64,000 bases of DNA from Aquibium sp. A9E412. Lineage in GTDB: Bacteria; Pseudomonadota; Alphaproteobacteria; Rhizobiales; Rhizobiaceae. Position numbers and translations under genes: made by a program. Below, in pieces: positions 19,474-30,524 of this stretch (the first letter of the stretch is position 1; every line of letters starts with the position of its first letter). The stretch spans positions 1-64,000 of the forward strand of contig NZ_JAOAOP010000007.1 in NCBI RefSeq assembly GCF_030398335.1, written 5' to 3'. The notes beneath the pieces are model-generated. The model had not been told where the DNA came from, made no database searches, and worked only from the letters and a program-made list of their open reading frames with translations.

Positions 19474-20958
19474 CTACAGCGCCCGGCGCGCCGCGTCCGT
19501 CCGCGCCTCGGCGCGTCCGTCGCCGCGGCCCTGCCGCGAGAAGGCGAGCACCGGCACCTGCCGCCGCGCCGGCACCGCGCGCGCCATCCCGGCGGAGACG
19601 AGGGCGGCGAGGAAGTCGCGCCGCCAGCGGTGCACGTCGTGCGCGCGCAGCTCTGCGATCATCTCGGCCCAGCGCGCGCGCCGCTCCGCGTGCGGCATCG
19701 CCAGCGCCCGGCGCATCGCCCGGGCGAGACCGTCGACGTCGTAGGGGTTGACCAGCAGCGCCCCCGACAGCCGTTCGGCGGCGCCGGCGAACGTCGACAG
19801 GACGAGCACGCCGGGATCGGCCGGGTCCTGCGCGGCGACATACTCCTTGGCGACCAGGTTCATGCCGTCGCGCAGCGGCGTCACCAGGCCGACCCGGCTC
19901 AGCCGGTAGAGCGCGGCGAGCCGCTGCTGGCCGAAGGCGCGGTTGATGTAGCGCACCGGCGTCCAGTCGAGCTCGCCGAAGCGGGCGTTGAGGCGGCCCG
20001 ACTTGATGTCGAGCGCGCGCTTCAGCTCGGCATATTCGGGGATGTCCTCGCGCGAGGGCGCGGCGATCTGCAAGAGGAAGATGCGGCGGCGCAGCTCCGG
20101 CGCCGTCTCGAGCAGCCGCTCGTAGGCGTCGAGGCGCTGCGGCAGCCCCTTGGTGTAGTCGAGCCGGTCGACGCCGATCATGCCGAGCCGCTCGGCGAAG
20201 GCCGCCCTGAGGGCGCCGTCGGCGCGGCTGTCGCCGGCTTCGGCGGCCAGCTCGGCGAACCGCGCCGTGTCGATGCCGATGGGAAACACGCCGACCGAGA
20301 AGCGGCCGTCCGGCGTATGCACCGTGCCGTCGGCGTCGACCCGCCAGCCGAGCCGCTGCCCGACATAGGCGGCGAAGTTTCGCCGGTCGTTCTCGGTCTG
20401 GAAGCCGACCAGGTCGTAGGCGGCCAGCGCCTCGACCAGCGCGCGATGGCCGGGCAGCGCCTCGAGCACGTCGGGCGACGGGAAGGGAATGTGCAGGAAG
20501 AAGCCGACCGGCACCGTCATGCCCAGCCGGCGCAGCTCGCGCGCCAGCAGGAAGAAGTGGTAGTCGTGCACCCACACGCAGTCGTGGTCGGCCGCCGCCT
20601 CCACCACGGCGCGGGCGAAGCGCGCATTGACGGCGCGATAGGTGGCGAACTCCTGCGGGTCGTAGCGCAGAAGGTCTGTGCGGCCGTGGAACAGCGGCCA
20701 GATCGTGCGGTTGGCGAAGCCGAGATAGTAGCCGTCGCACTCCGCCTGGCTGAGCGGCAGCGCTGCGACCTTGTAGGCGCCCGCCGTGTGGAAACGCAGC
20801 CGGTCGCCGGCCGCGCAGTCCGGCCGGCCGTCCCAGCCGATCCAGGTGCCGCCGAGCTCGTTCAGCGCCGCCCCCAGCCCCGTGGCGAGACCGCCGGCCG
20901 ACGCCTTGGCGCGATCGATCGGCGGCAGACGGTTCGAAACGATCGCGACGCGGCTCAT
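19474..20958 (-). CDS. otsA: Trehalose-6-phosphate synthase (GT20)
   Basis: This 494-residue protein is OtsA along its length: [22 protein letters not shown] with the UDP-glucose loop, [78 protein letters not shown], and the nucleotide-sugar motif [16 protein letters not shown]. It makes trehalose 6-phosphate from a nucleotide-glucose and glucose 6-phosphate; the OtsB domain at 15157-16791 completes the route. The C-terminal ~35 residues are basic and non-conserved. Start ATG at 20958 preceded by GGAGGAGC; the longer frame to 21036 is rejected. An FNR-type box lies 106 bp upstream, so it appears to have its own promoter. Confidence 0.95.
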   Translation of the reverse strand: MSRVAIVSNRLPPIDRAKASAGGLATGLGAALNELGGTWIGWDGRPDCAAGDRLRFHTAGAYKVAALPLSQAECDGYYLGFANRTIWPLFHGRTDLLRYDPQEFATYRAVNARFARAVVEAAADHDCVWVHDYHFFLLARELRRLGMTVPVGFFLHIPFPSPDVLEALPGHRALVEALAAYDLVGFQTENDRRNFAAYVGQRLGWRVDADGTVHTPDGRFSVGVFPIGIDTARFAELAAEAGDSRADGALRAAFAERLGMIGVDRLDYTKGLPQRLDAYERLLETAPELRRRIFLLQIAAPSREDIPEYAELKRALDIKSGRLNARFGELDWTPVRYINRAFGQQRLAALYRLSRVGLVTPLRDGMNLVAKEYVAAQDPADPGVLVLSTFAGAAERLSGALLVNPYDVDGLARAMRRALAMPHAERRARWAEMIAELRAHDVHRWRRDFLAALVSAGMARAVPARRQVPVLAFSRQGRGDGRAEARTDAARRAL

Positions 20959-21063
20959 GGCTGCTCCTCCTCGACAAGGACATGGGCTGCGGGCGGCTTC
21001 GTTGCGGGCATGGCCCGCCTGCCGCCTCTCGTGCATCCCTATCCGTCCGCGCAGCCCGCTGCC

Positions 21064-21077
21064 TTGATCTCGGTTAA
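21064..21077. promoter_or_regulatory. FNR-type box B upstream of otsA
   Basis: TTGATCTCGGTTAA, identical to box A. It is in the 177-bp gap between the Rieske gene stop and otsA, 106 bp before the otsA ATG. The adjacent TGATATCA is a separate small palindrome of unknown meaning. Confidence 0.72.
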
Positions 21078-21135
21078 TGATATCACGGGTTGCATCAAAA
21101 AACGCGCGGCAGGTCCACTTCGTTCCCGCGCCGGC

Positions 21136-21702
21136 TCAACCGATGCGCAGCCGCGCCTCGCCGGAAAAGCCGTAGGGCGGCAGATCGAGATTGCGCGGCG
21201 CCGGGCCGCGCCGTACCCGCCCGGCCAGATCGTAGACGGACCCGTGGCAGGGGCAGAACCAGCCGCCGTGCCGGCCGAGCGGATCGCCGTCCTTCTGGCC
21301 GAGCGGGATGCAGCCGAGATGGGTGCACACGCCGATGACGACCAGCCATTCGGGTCGCTGGACCCGCTCGGCGTCTGTCGCCGGGTCGATCAGCTCGGAA
21401 TTGTCGTCGTCGGCGCGCGCGCTGGCGATCTGCGCCTGCGTGCGCCGCACCACGAACACCGGCCGGCCGAGCCACACCGCCGTCAGCCGCTCGCCCGGCT
21501 CCATCGGCGTCAGGTCGAGCTCGACCGTCGACAGGGCGGTGACGTCGGCGCCCGGCCGCAGGCTGTCGACGAACGGCCACAGCGCCAGTCCCGTGCCGAC
21601 GGCCGCGGCCGTGCCGGTGGCGAGATAGAGGAAGTCGCGCCGGCCGCGATCCTCCGGCGGCGCCGCGCCGCGAGCCGGCTCAGTCGCCGTCCGCCGCGTC
21701 AT
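21136..21702 (-). CDS. Rieske [2Fe-2S] protein (PetA-like), orphan
   Basis: This 188-residue protein has an N-terminal twin-arginine-type anchor (DRGRRDFLYLATGTAAAVGTG) and a C-terminal Rieske domain. Cluster ligands are C126 and H128 in CTHLGC and C150 and H153 in CPCHGS; C131 and C152 form the usual disulfide. It resembles the iron-sulfur subunit of the bc1 complex, but no cytochrome b or c1 gene is in the window. Its start at 21702 lies 23 bases inside the cytochrome c gene, so the two are coupled; an upstream ATG at 21723 is possible. It may serve an alternative bc1 complex or a dedicated electron-transfer pair under low oxygen (inference). Confidence 0.88.
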   Translation of the reverse strand: MTRRTATEPARGAAPPEDRGRRDFLYLATGTAAAVGTGLALWPFVDSLRPGADVTALSTVELDLTPMEPGERLTAVWLGRPVFVVRRTQAQIASARADDDNSELIDPATDAERVQRPEWLVVIGVCTHLGCIPLGQKDGDPLGRHGGWFCPCHGSVYDLAGRVRRGPAPRNLDLPPYGFSGEARLRIG

Positions 21703-22210
21703 GATCGTCGTCCTCGCCGGCATCGTGCGCGATCAGGTCGCGGATCGCCGGCGGGATGTCGTACGCCGCGAACGTCGCCTGGGCGGCGGGGTCGTGCGCG
21801 AAGGCGATGATGTCGGCCAGTTCCTGGCCGCTCAGCTCGATCTGCGCGCCGAGCTCCTCGCGCTGCAGATAGACCATCGCCTCGGCGCCGCGCCACATGC
21901 GCGCGGCGAAGGCGAAGGGGTTCATCGGCAGCGCCATCCCGGCCGCGTCGAGCGGCGTGGCATCGTCGCCGCCGATCCCGTTGACCGCGTGGCACACCAC
22001 GCAGCCCTTGCCGGCGAACAGCGCCGCGCCGCGCGCGGCGTCCATCTCCGGCATCACCAGGCCGGGACTGACGAGCAGCGGTGCGTCGGCGTGCCGGTCG
22101 GCGGCGGCCGGCGACCCGGCGAACACGGCCAGCACGAGCGCTGCCGCGCCGGCGAGCGCCGGTCGGCCGGCGGCGTTTCTGCGGCTGGGGGTCTGACTGG
22201 GGGTCTGCAT
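21680..22210 (-). CDS. Secreted class I c-type cytochrome
   Basis: The 176-residue protein has a Sec signal peptide (hydrophobic stretch PALAGAAALVLAVFAGSPAAA, likely cut after AAA) and one haem site, C70-C73-H74 in GKGCVVCHAVNG. A Met ligand is probably among GMALPMNPFAFAARMW. The C-terminus ends in an Asp/His-rich tail (DAGEDDDHDAADGD) that could bind metal. Start ATG at 22210 after AAGGAGA. It lies 79 bp after the CBS-BON gene on the same strand and overlaps the Rieske gene, suggesting a three-gene transcript CBS-BON, cytochrome c, Rieske. Confidence 0.87.
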   Translation of the reverse strand: MQTPSQTPSRRNAAGRPALAGAAALVLAVFAGSPAAADRHADAPLLVSPGLVMPEMDAARGAALFAGKGCVVCHAVNGIGGDDATPLDAAGMALPMNPFAFAARMWRGAEAMVYLQREELGAQIELSGQELADIIAFAHDPAAQATFAAYDIPPAIRDLIAHDAGEDDDHDAADGD

Positions 22211-22289
22211 GTCCGGTCTCCTTCGGCTGCGGCCCGGCGCGGCATGCACGGCACGCCGCAACCGGACCGGGCGGCCGGCCGTGCCGGCC

Positions 22290-23003
22290 TCATTCCGCCC
22301 ACAGCACACTGCGCACCATGGGCGACAGGACGCCGACATTGTTCTCCACGCGCGTGATGCCGGCGGTGCGCTCGGCGGCGACCTGCACGGCCTGCTTCTC
22401 GGCGGCACTCTCCACCGCGCCCCAGATCTGCGCCACGCCGTCGCTCACCACCATGTTGAGGAACTCGCGCCGCACGCCGGTCTCGGCGATCGCCTCTTCC
22501 AGCGCCTGCCGGACGGCGAGGTCGTCGCCCGAGGGCGCCGCTTCGGAGCGTGCGCCGCCGGTCGCCGCGACCAGCCCGTGCAGCAGATTGGCGCGGCTGA
22601 CGATGCCGACGAGCCGGCCGTCGGTCAGCACCGGCACGCGCTTGATGCGGTTGCGCTCGAGCAGCGTGGCGATCTCCGCCAGGTCGGTATCCTCCGCCAC
22701 GGCGACCACGTCGCGCGTCATCACGTCGGCGGCGGTCGTGCCGTGCGTCTTGACGTAGTCGCGCGCCTGGTCGGCGGCATCGGCGACGAGGAACAGCCAC
22801 CACGAACGCCGCCGTTCGGCGCCGGTTTCCGGCCGGCGCATCAGGTCGCCCTCGCTGACGATGCCGACGAGCCGGCCGTCGCCGTCGACCACCGGCACGG
22901 CGCTGATGCGCCGCTCGACGAGGCGCTGCGCGACCTCGCGCACCGGCGTCTGCGGCTGCACGGTCACCACCTCGCGGGTCATCACGTCACGCGCTTGCAG
23001 CAT
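22290..23003 (-). CDS. CBS-pair and BON domain protein
   Basis: The 237-residue protein has two CBS motifs (about residues 5-62, VMTREVVTVQPQTPVREVAQRLVERRISAVPVVD; and about 92-148, VMTRDVVAVAEDTDLAEIATLLERNRIKRVPVLTDGRLVGIVSRANLL). They are separated by a linker with WWLFLVADAAD and followed by a C-terminal BON domain (about 160-232, VRQALEEAIAET ... VVSDGVAQIWGAVESAAEKQAVQ). CBS pairs bind adenosyl compounds and sense energy state; BON domains may bind membranes or lipid. Similar proteins belong to FixK/FNR regulons in rhizobia and to hypoxic response in mycobacteria. Start ATG 23003 after GGGAG. Box C lies 88 bp upstream. Confidence 0.9.
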   Translation of the reverse strand: MLQARDVMTREVVTVQPQTPVREVAQRLVERRISAVPVVDGDGRLVGIVSEGDLMRRPETGAERRRSWWLFLVADAADQARDYVKTHGTTAADVMTRDVVAVAEDTDLAEIATLLERNRIKRVPVLTDGRLVGIVSRANLLHGLVAATGGARSEAAPSGDDLAVRQALEEAIAETGVRREFLNMVVSDGVAQIWGAVESAAEKQAVQVAAERTAGITRVENNVGVLSPMVRSVLWAE

Positions 23004-23090
23004 TCTCGGGCTCCCTGTCCGTTTCCGTCGGGCCGGTGCCGTTCGTGTCCGGCCCGGCCGTCAATCTGGCCCGAAACGACCGCGGTGTCT

Positions 23091-23104
23091 TTGACGCACG
23101 TTAA
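23091..23104. promoter_or_regulatory. FNR-type box C in the CBS-BON/small-gene divergent gap
   Basis: TTGACGCACGTTAA (TTGAC, 4 bp, GTTAA), 88 bp from the CBS-BON start on one side and 112 bp from the small membrane gene at 23216 on the other. It could serve either or both directions. Confidence 0.68.
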
Positions 23105-23215
23105 TGTGCCGGCCGGATCGCCGCGCTAGTCTTGCCGGATCGACGGCGTTGCCGGCTCCTCGCCGGCCGTCGCCGCAACCCGAAAACCGGCAACGAGACT
23201 GGAAGGAGGCCCGCC

Positions 23216-23368
23216 ATGGCCGTCGCCCTCACCCTCGCCATTGCCGCCATGCTGATCGCGTCGGCCTTCGCCTGGGCGCTGCTGCGCCATCTCGGCGGGC
23301 TGCGCCCGGTCGCGCTGCGCTACCGCGCGCGGCGCGGCGCCCCGCGCCGGCCGCCACGCGCCCCGTGA
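23216..23368 (+). CDS. Small single-pass membrane protein
   Basis: The 50-residue product is one hydrophobic segment (MAVALTLAIAAMLIASAFAW) followed by a strongly basic tail rich in Arg and Pro. I know no family for it. The perfect ribosome site AAGGAGG lies 8 bases before the ATG at 23216, and it has an FNR-type box 112 bp upstream, so it is probably a real, regulated small protein. The topology would put the basic tail in the cytoplasm. Confidence 0.6.
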   Translation: MAVALTLAIAAMLIASAFAWALLRHLGGLRPVALRYRARRGAPRRPPRAP

Positions 23369-23386
23369 GGCACGCGCCGGCCGCCG

Positions 23387-23737
23387 TCAGGCGTGCGGCA
23401 GCTCGCAGAAGCAGGCGATCAGCGCGTCGACCGACAGCGTCGGCGTGCCGAGCCGCACATCGACGCCGGCGCTGGTCAGGCGCCGGCGCGCCGGCTCGGG
23501 GATGAAGCCGCACACCAGACCGCCGACCCGCAGGCGCACCACCAGCCGGCAGAGCGCTGCCGCCGTGCGCGCCTCGTTGGCGACATAGCGGGTCGGCCCG
23601 CCCGGACCCTCGACCAGGAGCAGGGCCTCGCACTTGCCGAAGAACGGACACAGCGTCGGCCCGGCGGCCGCCGTCATCACGGTGACGGCGAGCCGTTGGG
23701 GCGGGACATCCGGGACGAGGGGATCGGCCATGAGCAT
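23387..23737 (-). CDS. NifX/dinitrogenase Fe-Mo cofactor-like domain protein
   Basis: The 116-residue protein fits the small NifX/DiNase FeMo-cofactor fold: LAVTVMTAAAGPTLCPFFGKCEALLLVEG at the N-terminal strand, and a C-terminal GGLVCGFIPEPARRRLTSAGVDV, SVDALIACF, the family's usual 'GxxP-x-LxxxGI-V' and 'V--AL--' ending. It has five Cys, which could bind a metal cluster. No nitrogenase gene is near, so it is more likely a general Fe-S or metal-cluster carrier. The start is taken at 23737 (MLMADPL); 23731 is also possible, with no clear ribosome site. Box D lies 53 bp upstream. Confidence 0.65.
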   Translation of the reverse strand: MLMADPLVPDVPPQRLAVTVMTAAAGPTLCPFFGKCEALLLVEGPGGPTRYVANEARTAAALCRLVVRLRVGGLVCGFIPEPARRRLTSAGVDVRLGTPTLSVDALIACFCELPHA

Positions 23738-23789
23738 CGCAGCCTGTGGTTTCGCGCCGCGAGATTGCGCCGCCGGCCGCCCCCGCGCT

Positions 23790-23803
23790 TTAAGCTCGAT
23801 CAA
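23790..23803. promoter_or_regulatory. FNR-type box D upstream of the NifX-like gene
   Basis: TTAAGCTCGATCAA (minus strand TTGAT, 4 bp, CTTAA), 53 bp upstream of the NifX-like start. One of two boxes in the same divergent gap; the TTAAG half is the weakest half-site in the set. Confidence 0.62.
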
Positions 23804-23855
23804 ACAGGGCGCCCGCGCACCCTCATCCTTTCGCAGGGGCAGCCACGCGCCGCCC

Positions 23856-23869
23856 TTGACCTGGATCAA
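23856..23869. promoter_or_regulatory. FNR-type box E upstream of the small secreted gene
   Basis: TTGACCTGGATCAA is the best match in the window to the FNR/Anr consensus TTGAT-N4-ATCAA, with one base difference. It lies 81 bp before the ATG at 23950 and 119 bp from the opposing NifX-like start. Confidence 0.78.
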
Positions 23870-23949
23870 TTGCGCTGCCGGTCCGTTCGCCTATCATCCA
23901 CGTTCGTGCCAATGCCATCGTGCTTTGGCGTCACGCTCGGTGAAGGCGC

Positions 23950-24285
23950 ATGATGCGATTGTTCGCTGCCCTGCTTCTGCTCGCGGCCGTCCTCACGGGA
24001 CTGAGCCTGCAGGGCCCCGACTCCGGCCTGGCGCCCGAGGAGGGCACGACGGCGCTCTCGGCGGTCGAGGCGGCGCTGCTGCCCGCCGCTCTGGTCGAGA
24101 CGGCCGGCAGCGAGCGCACGCCGCAGTGCCACCACCTGGTCTGCTCGCAGATTCCCGTCGCATCGGAAAGGACCGCGCTGCACCGCGCCATGGGCCGTCC
24201 GGCGACCGGCAAGCCTGCCAACGAGCGCGACCGGCCGATGATCGATCTGGAGCGCGATCCGCCCGTCCCCCGACCGGTCGCCTGA
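23950..24285 (+). CDS. Small secreted protein of unknown function
   Basis: The 111-residue product has a clear Sec signal peptide (MMRLFAALLLLAAVLTGLSLQ). It is followed by a mature part containing CHHLVCSQ, a possible metal or disulfide site, and an acidic/Pro-rich C-terminus. I do not recognise a family. The ATG at 23950 follows GAAGGCGC; the next ATG at 23953 would lose one residue. Box E is upstream, and the FNR gene follows on the same strand after 174 bp. Confidence 0.62.
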   Translation: MMRLFAALLLLAAVLTGLSLQGPDSGLAPEEGTTALSAVEAALLPAALVETAGSERTPQCHHLVCSQIPVASERTALHRAMGRPATGKPANERDRPMIDLERDPPVPRPVA

Positions 24286-24345
24286 GCTGACCGATCGCCG
24301 GCGCCCGCGGGCGCGGCACGCCGTCTTTCGTTTCCGCCTTGCGGA

Positions 24346-24362
24346 CCGCTCCCGCGGAGCGG
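24346..24362. terminator. Hairpin between the small secreted gene and fnr
   Basis: CCGCTCC-CGC-GGAGCGG, a perfect 7-bp stem with a 3-base loop; a second palindrome GCGCCCGCGGGCGC lies at 24301-24314. No T-run follows. The two suggest that fnr has its own promoter. Confidence 0.4.
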
Positions 24363-24459
24363 ACGGCCGGCATGCCGCATGCCGGACGACGGCTTCGGTC
24401 AGCCCGACAAACGAGGCTCATCCCATGTGAATGCGACCGACACCCCAAGGAGACGCGAT

Positions 24460-25281
24460 ATGGCGACTTCTCCCCCTCGCCCCACACCCCCGGCCGCGGA
24501 CTGCACGCGCTGCCGCGCCCGCGTCGACGGGCTTTGCCAGACCGCGCGGCCCGGCATGCCGCCGGCGGTGGCCGCCTACAAGTCGTGCGACCGGCACATC
24601 GCCGCCGGCCAGGACCTGTTCGGCATCGGCCAGCGCAGCGACGCCGTCTACAACGTCGTCGACGGCTGGGTCTATCTCTACCACCTGCTTGAGGACGGCC
24701 GGCAGCAGATCCTGCATTTCGCCCTGCCGGGCGCCATGCTCGGCTTCCACCCGGTGCGCGGCGTGCCCGCCACCTATGGCGTGCAGGCGCTGACCGACGC
24801 GGTGGTGTGCGTCATCCCGCGCGACAATCTCGACCGGCTGTTCGGCGATCATCCCGCCGTCGCCGTCACGCTGGCCGGGCTGATCGCCCGCGACCGCAGC
24901 CTGACCTACGGCCATCTCACCAGCATCGGCCGCCATCGCGCGCGCGAGCGCGTCGCCCAGCTGCTGCTCGAGCTGTTCATCCGGGCGCGGGCGCAGTGGC
25001 CGGGCCATCGCGTGGAGGAGATGCAGCTGCCGCTGACCCAGGAGCACATCGGCGACGCCACCGGGCTGACCGGCGTGCACGTCAACCGCGTGCTGCGCGA
25101 GCTGCGCCACGACGGCATCGCGGAGTTCCACTATCGCCGCCTGCGCATCCTCGACCCCGACCGGCTGGTCGACGTGGCGGGCATCGACCCGCACCTGTTG
25201 ATGCAGTGGACCGCGCAGGAGGGCATGGCGGACGACGGCTGGAGCGCGGCACTGGCGCCGCGCGTGCGCGCGGTCGCCTGA
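24460..25281 (+). CDS. FNR-type oxygen-sensing Crp/Fnr regulator
   Basis: The 273-residue protein has an N-terminal Cys cluster, cyclic-nucleotide-type sensor domain, dimer helix (HRARERVAQLLLELFIRARAQ) and C-terminal winged helix. Cysteines C15, C18 and C26 (C-x2-C-x7-C, the spacing of Rhodobacter FnrL as I recall it) and C117 in DAVVCVIPRDNLD, aligned with E. coli C122 (MVCEIPFETLD), supply a full [4Fe-4S] set. An extra C43 follows. The recognition helix reads TGLTGVHVNRVLRELR, whereas FNR has TVETISRLL: the Glu that contacts the TTGAT half-site is Val and the Ser is Asn, while the key Arg is kept. The start at 24460 (MATSPPRP) follows AAGGAG. It is surrounded by eight FNR-type boxes and is probably their regulator. 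Confidence 0.9.
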   Translation: MATSPPRPTPPAADCTRCRARVDGLCQTARPGMPPAVAAYKSCDRHIAAGQDLFGIGQRSDAVYNVVDGWVYLYHLLEDGRQQILHFALPGAMLGFHPVRGVPATYGVQALTDAVVCVIPRDNLDRLFGDHPAVAVTLAGLIARDRSLTYGHLTSIGRHRARERVAQLLLELFIRARAQWPGHRVEEMQLPLTQEHIGDATGLTGVHVNRVLRELRHDGIAEFHYRRLRILDPDRLVDVAGIDPHLLMQWTAQEGMADDGWSAALAPRVRAVA

Positions 25282-25302
25282 GCCGGAGCGGCGTCGCCCC
25301 GG

Positions 25303-25317
25303 CGGGCATGATGCCCG
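25303..25317. terminator. Hairpin between convergent fnr and arcC
   Basis: CGGGCAT-G-ATGCCCG, a near-perfect palindrome in the 36-bp gap between the fnr stop (25281) and the arcC stop (25318). Possible shared terminator; no T-run. Confidence 0.4.
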
Positions 25318-26250
25318 TCAGCGGGCGTCGCCGGCGCCGGCCTCGGCAACCACCCGGGTGCCGGCCCGGCCTTCGAGGATGGCGAGCGCGTCGTCGAGCG
25401 CACCGATGCCGGCCAGCCCGCCGGTCGCCGCCGCGAAGGCGCAGGCCGCCTCCACCTTCGGCCCCATCGAGCCGGCGGGAAAGTCCGCGCCGTCGAGCGC
25501 ATCCGGCGAGGCCTGCGCGATCGGCCGCTGCCGCGGCGTGCCCCAGTCGCGGTAGACCGCATCGACATCGGTCAGCATGAGATAGGCGTCGGCAGCGAGC
25601 CCCTGCGCCAGCAGGCCGCCGACGCGGTCCTTGTCGATCACCGCCTCGACGCCGACCAGGCCGCCGTCGTCGCGGCGCACGACGGGAATGCCGCCGCCGC
25701 CGCCGCAGATCACGATCACCCCCTGCTCGACGAGCAGCCGGATGATGCCGAGATCGGGGATCGCCAGCGGCCGCGGCGAGGCGACGACGCGGCGGAAGCC
25801 GTCGCCGTCCGGCGCCACGATCCAGCCGCGCCGGTCCGCCAGCGCCTCCGCCTCGGCCTTCGGATAGACCGGGCCGATCGGCTTCGACGGCGCGAGGAAG
25901 GCGGCGTCGCGCGGGTCGACCTCGACCTGGGTGAGCAGCGTGGCGACGCGCGGCCCGTGCGGCAGCGCGTTCTCCAGCTCCTGCTCGATCAGATAGCCGA
26001 TCATGCCCTCCGTCTCCGCCCCCAGGACGTCGAGCGGATAGGCCTCGTCGGGCCGGTATGCCGCGCCCTGCAGCGCCAGCAGCCCGACCTGCGGCCCGTT
26101 GCCGTGGCAGATGACGACGCGGTGGCCGGCTTCGACCACCGCGGCGATGGCGGCGGCGGCGCGGCGCACATTGGCGCGCTGGTTCTCCGCCGTCGGCGCC
26201 TCGCCGCGGCGCAGCAGCGCGTTGCCGCCGAGCGCGATGACGACCAGCAT
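25318..26250 (-). CDS. arcC: Carbamate kinase
   Basis: The 310-residue amino-acid-kinase-fold enzyme ([72 protein letters not shown]) is ArcC along its length. It makes ATP from carbamoyl phosphate and ADP, the energy-yielding last step of the arginine deiminase pathway. The ATG at 26250 begins two bases after the arcB stop (TGAGCATG), so it is translationally coupled. It is convergent with fnr. Confidence 0.95.
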   Translation of the reverse strand: MLVVIALGGNALLRRGEAPTAENQRANVRRAAAAIAAVVEAGHRVVICHGNGPQVGLLALQGAAYRPDEAYPLDVLGAETEGMIGYLIEQELENALPHGPRVATLLTQVEVDPRDAAFLAPSKPIGPVYPKAEAEALADRRGWIVAPDGDGFRRVVASPRPLAIPDLGIIRLLVEQGVIVICGGGGGIPVVRRDDGGLVGVEAVIDKDRVGGLLAQGLAADAYLMLTDVDAVYRDWGTPRQRPIAQASPDALDGADFPAGSMGPKVEAACAFAAATGGLAGIGALDDALAILEGRAGTRVVAEAGAGDAR

Positions 26251-26252
26251 GC

Positions 26253-27254
26253 TCACGACCCCAGCGTGGCGACGAGCAGCGCCTTGATCGTGTGCATGCG
26301 GTTTTCCGCCTGGTCGAACACCACCGAGGCGGACGATTCGAACACCGCCTCCGTCACCTCCATGCTGTCCAGGCCGAACGTCTGGAAGATGTGCTCGCCG
26401 ACCTCGGTGTCGCGGTTGTGGAAGGCCGGCAGGCAGTGCATGAACTTGGCGTGCGCGTTGCCGGTGGCACGCATCAGCTCGCCGGTCACCCGGTAGGGCT
26501 CGAGCAGCCGGATGCGCTCGGCCCACACCGCCTCCGGCTCGCCCATCGACACCCACACGTCGGTGTAGACGTAGTCGCAGCCCGCGACGACGGCTTCGGC
26601 GTCCTCGGTCAGCGTCACCTGCCCGCCGGTTTCCGCCGCGATCTGCCGGCAGCGCGCGACGAGCGCCTCCTCCGGCCAGCAGGCGCGCGGCGCGCCGAGC
26701 CGCACGTCCATGCCGATCAGCGCCGCGCCGATCATCAGCGAGGTGCCCATGTTGTTGCCGGCGTCGCCGACGAAGGCGAAGGCGACGTCCGACAGGTGCT
26801 TGTGGGTGTATTCGCGCATGGTCAGCAGGTCGGCGAGGATCTGCGTGGGATGGAAGTCGTCGGTCAGCCCGTTGTAGACCGGCACCCCGGCATGGGCGGC
26901 GAGCGCCTCGGCGCGGTCCTGGCCGAAGCCGCGATACTCGATGCCGTCATACATGCGGCCGAGCACGCGGGCGGTGTCCTTGATCGATTCCTTGTGGCCG
27001 ATCTGGCTGCCGGTCGGCCCCAGATAGGTGACGTGCGCGCCCTGGTCGTAGGCGGCGACCTCGAAGCCGGTGCGCGTGCGCGTGGAATCCTTCTCGAAGA
27101 TCAGCGCGATGTTCTTGCCCTTCAGCCGCGGCTGTTCGTAGCCGCCATACTTGGCCTGCTTGAGGGCGGCGGCGAGCCGCAGCAGGAAGCGGATCTCGTC
27201 GGGCGAGAAGTCGAGCAGCTTGAGGAAGCTGCGTCCCTTCAGGTTCACGGGCAT
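26253..27254 (-). CDS. arcB: Ornithine carbamoyltransferase, catabolic
   Basis: The 333-residue enzyme shows the carbamoyl phosphate site [17 protein letters not shown], the ornithine-site and C-terminal motif [16 protein letters not shown], and [12 protein letters not shown]. Length and the [28 protein letters not shown] stretch fit the catabolic ArcB group. It splits citrulline with phosphate into ornithine and carbamoyl phosphate for ArcC. It sits between arcA (25 bp) and arcC, so the operon role is clear. Confidence 0.95.
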   Translation of the reverse strand: MPVNLKGRSFLKLLDFSPDEIRFLLRLAAALKQAKYGGYEQPRLKGKNIALIFEKDSTRTRTGFEVAAYDQGAHVTYLGPTGSQIGHKESIKDTARVLGRMYDGIEYRGFGQDRAEALAAHAGVPVYNGLTDDFHPTQILADLLTMREYTHKHLSDVAFAFVGDAGNNMGTSLMIGAALIGMDVRLGAPRACWPEEALVARCRQIAAETGGQVTLTEDAEAVVAGCDYVYTDVWVSMGEPEAVWAERIRLLEPYRVTGELMRATGNAHAKFMHCLPAFHNRDTEVGEHIFQTFGLDSMEVTEAVFESSASVVFDQAENRMHTIKALLVATLGS

Positions 27255-27279
27255 CGGTGCTCTCGTTTCGGCTGGCGGG

Positions 27280-30144
<2,865 letters not shown>

Positions 30145-30158
30145 TTAACGCCGGTTAA
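30145..30158. promoter_or_regulatory. FNR-type box G upstream of the copper-ATPase operon
   Basis: TTAACGCCGGTTAA, a perfect 5-bp palindrome around a 4-base spacer, 102 bp upstream of the ATG at 30260 and 49 bp from box F on the divergent side. Both half-sites are TTAAC, so a strict FNR (TTGAT) might bind it poorly. Confidence 0.65.
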
Positions 30159-30259
30159 GGCGGGCGCGGCGCGCGCACGCTTGACTGCCCGGTGACAGCC
30201 CTCGTGGCCCGGCCGGCCGAGACCGGCCGCACGGGGCGGCCAAACCGGGAGTTCCGCCG

Positions 30260-30472
30260 ATGACCTGTCGAACCAAGACCACCCTCGCCGAGCGGGCGTC
30301 CGCCGCGCTTGCGCCGTCCGCCGCGGACACGGCGACCGGCGACGCGCTCGTCAAGCGCATCCGCAAGCTGCGCTGGATCGGCATGGAGGCCGAGGCCCGC
30401 GCCCTGGAGCGCCGGCTGCGGCCCCGCCTGCCGGCCGGGCCGGTGCTGACCGGCCGCTTCGACACCGACTGA
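30260..30472 (+). CDS. Small hydrophilic protein of unknown function
   Basis: The 70-residue product has a helical core with the pattern RIRKLRWIGMEAEARALERRLRP, which I have seen in small proteins next to low-oxygen-controlled genes but cannot assign to a named family. The ATG at 30260 follows GGGAG. It lies 102 bp after box G and 52 bp before the DUF5676-like gene, so it is probably the first gene of the copper-ATPase transcript. Confidence 0.62.
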   Translation: MTCRTKTTLAERASAALAPSAADTATGDALVKRIRKLRWIGMEAEARALERRLRPRLPAGPVLTGRFDTD

Positions 30473-30524
30473 GGCCGCCGCGCCGGCGGCCCGAACCGCA
30501 ACCCGCAACGAAAGGACCGGACCC

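Noticed and set aside
23387-23737. Evidence for a nitrogen-fixation cluster
   Set aside because: Only one NifX-like gene; no nifHDK, nifB, nifEN or molybdenum genes nearby.
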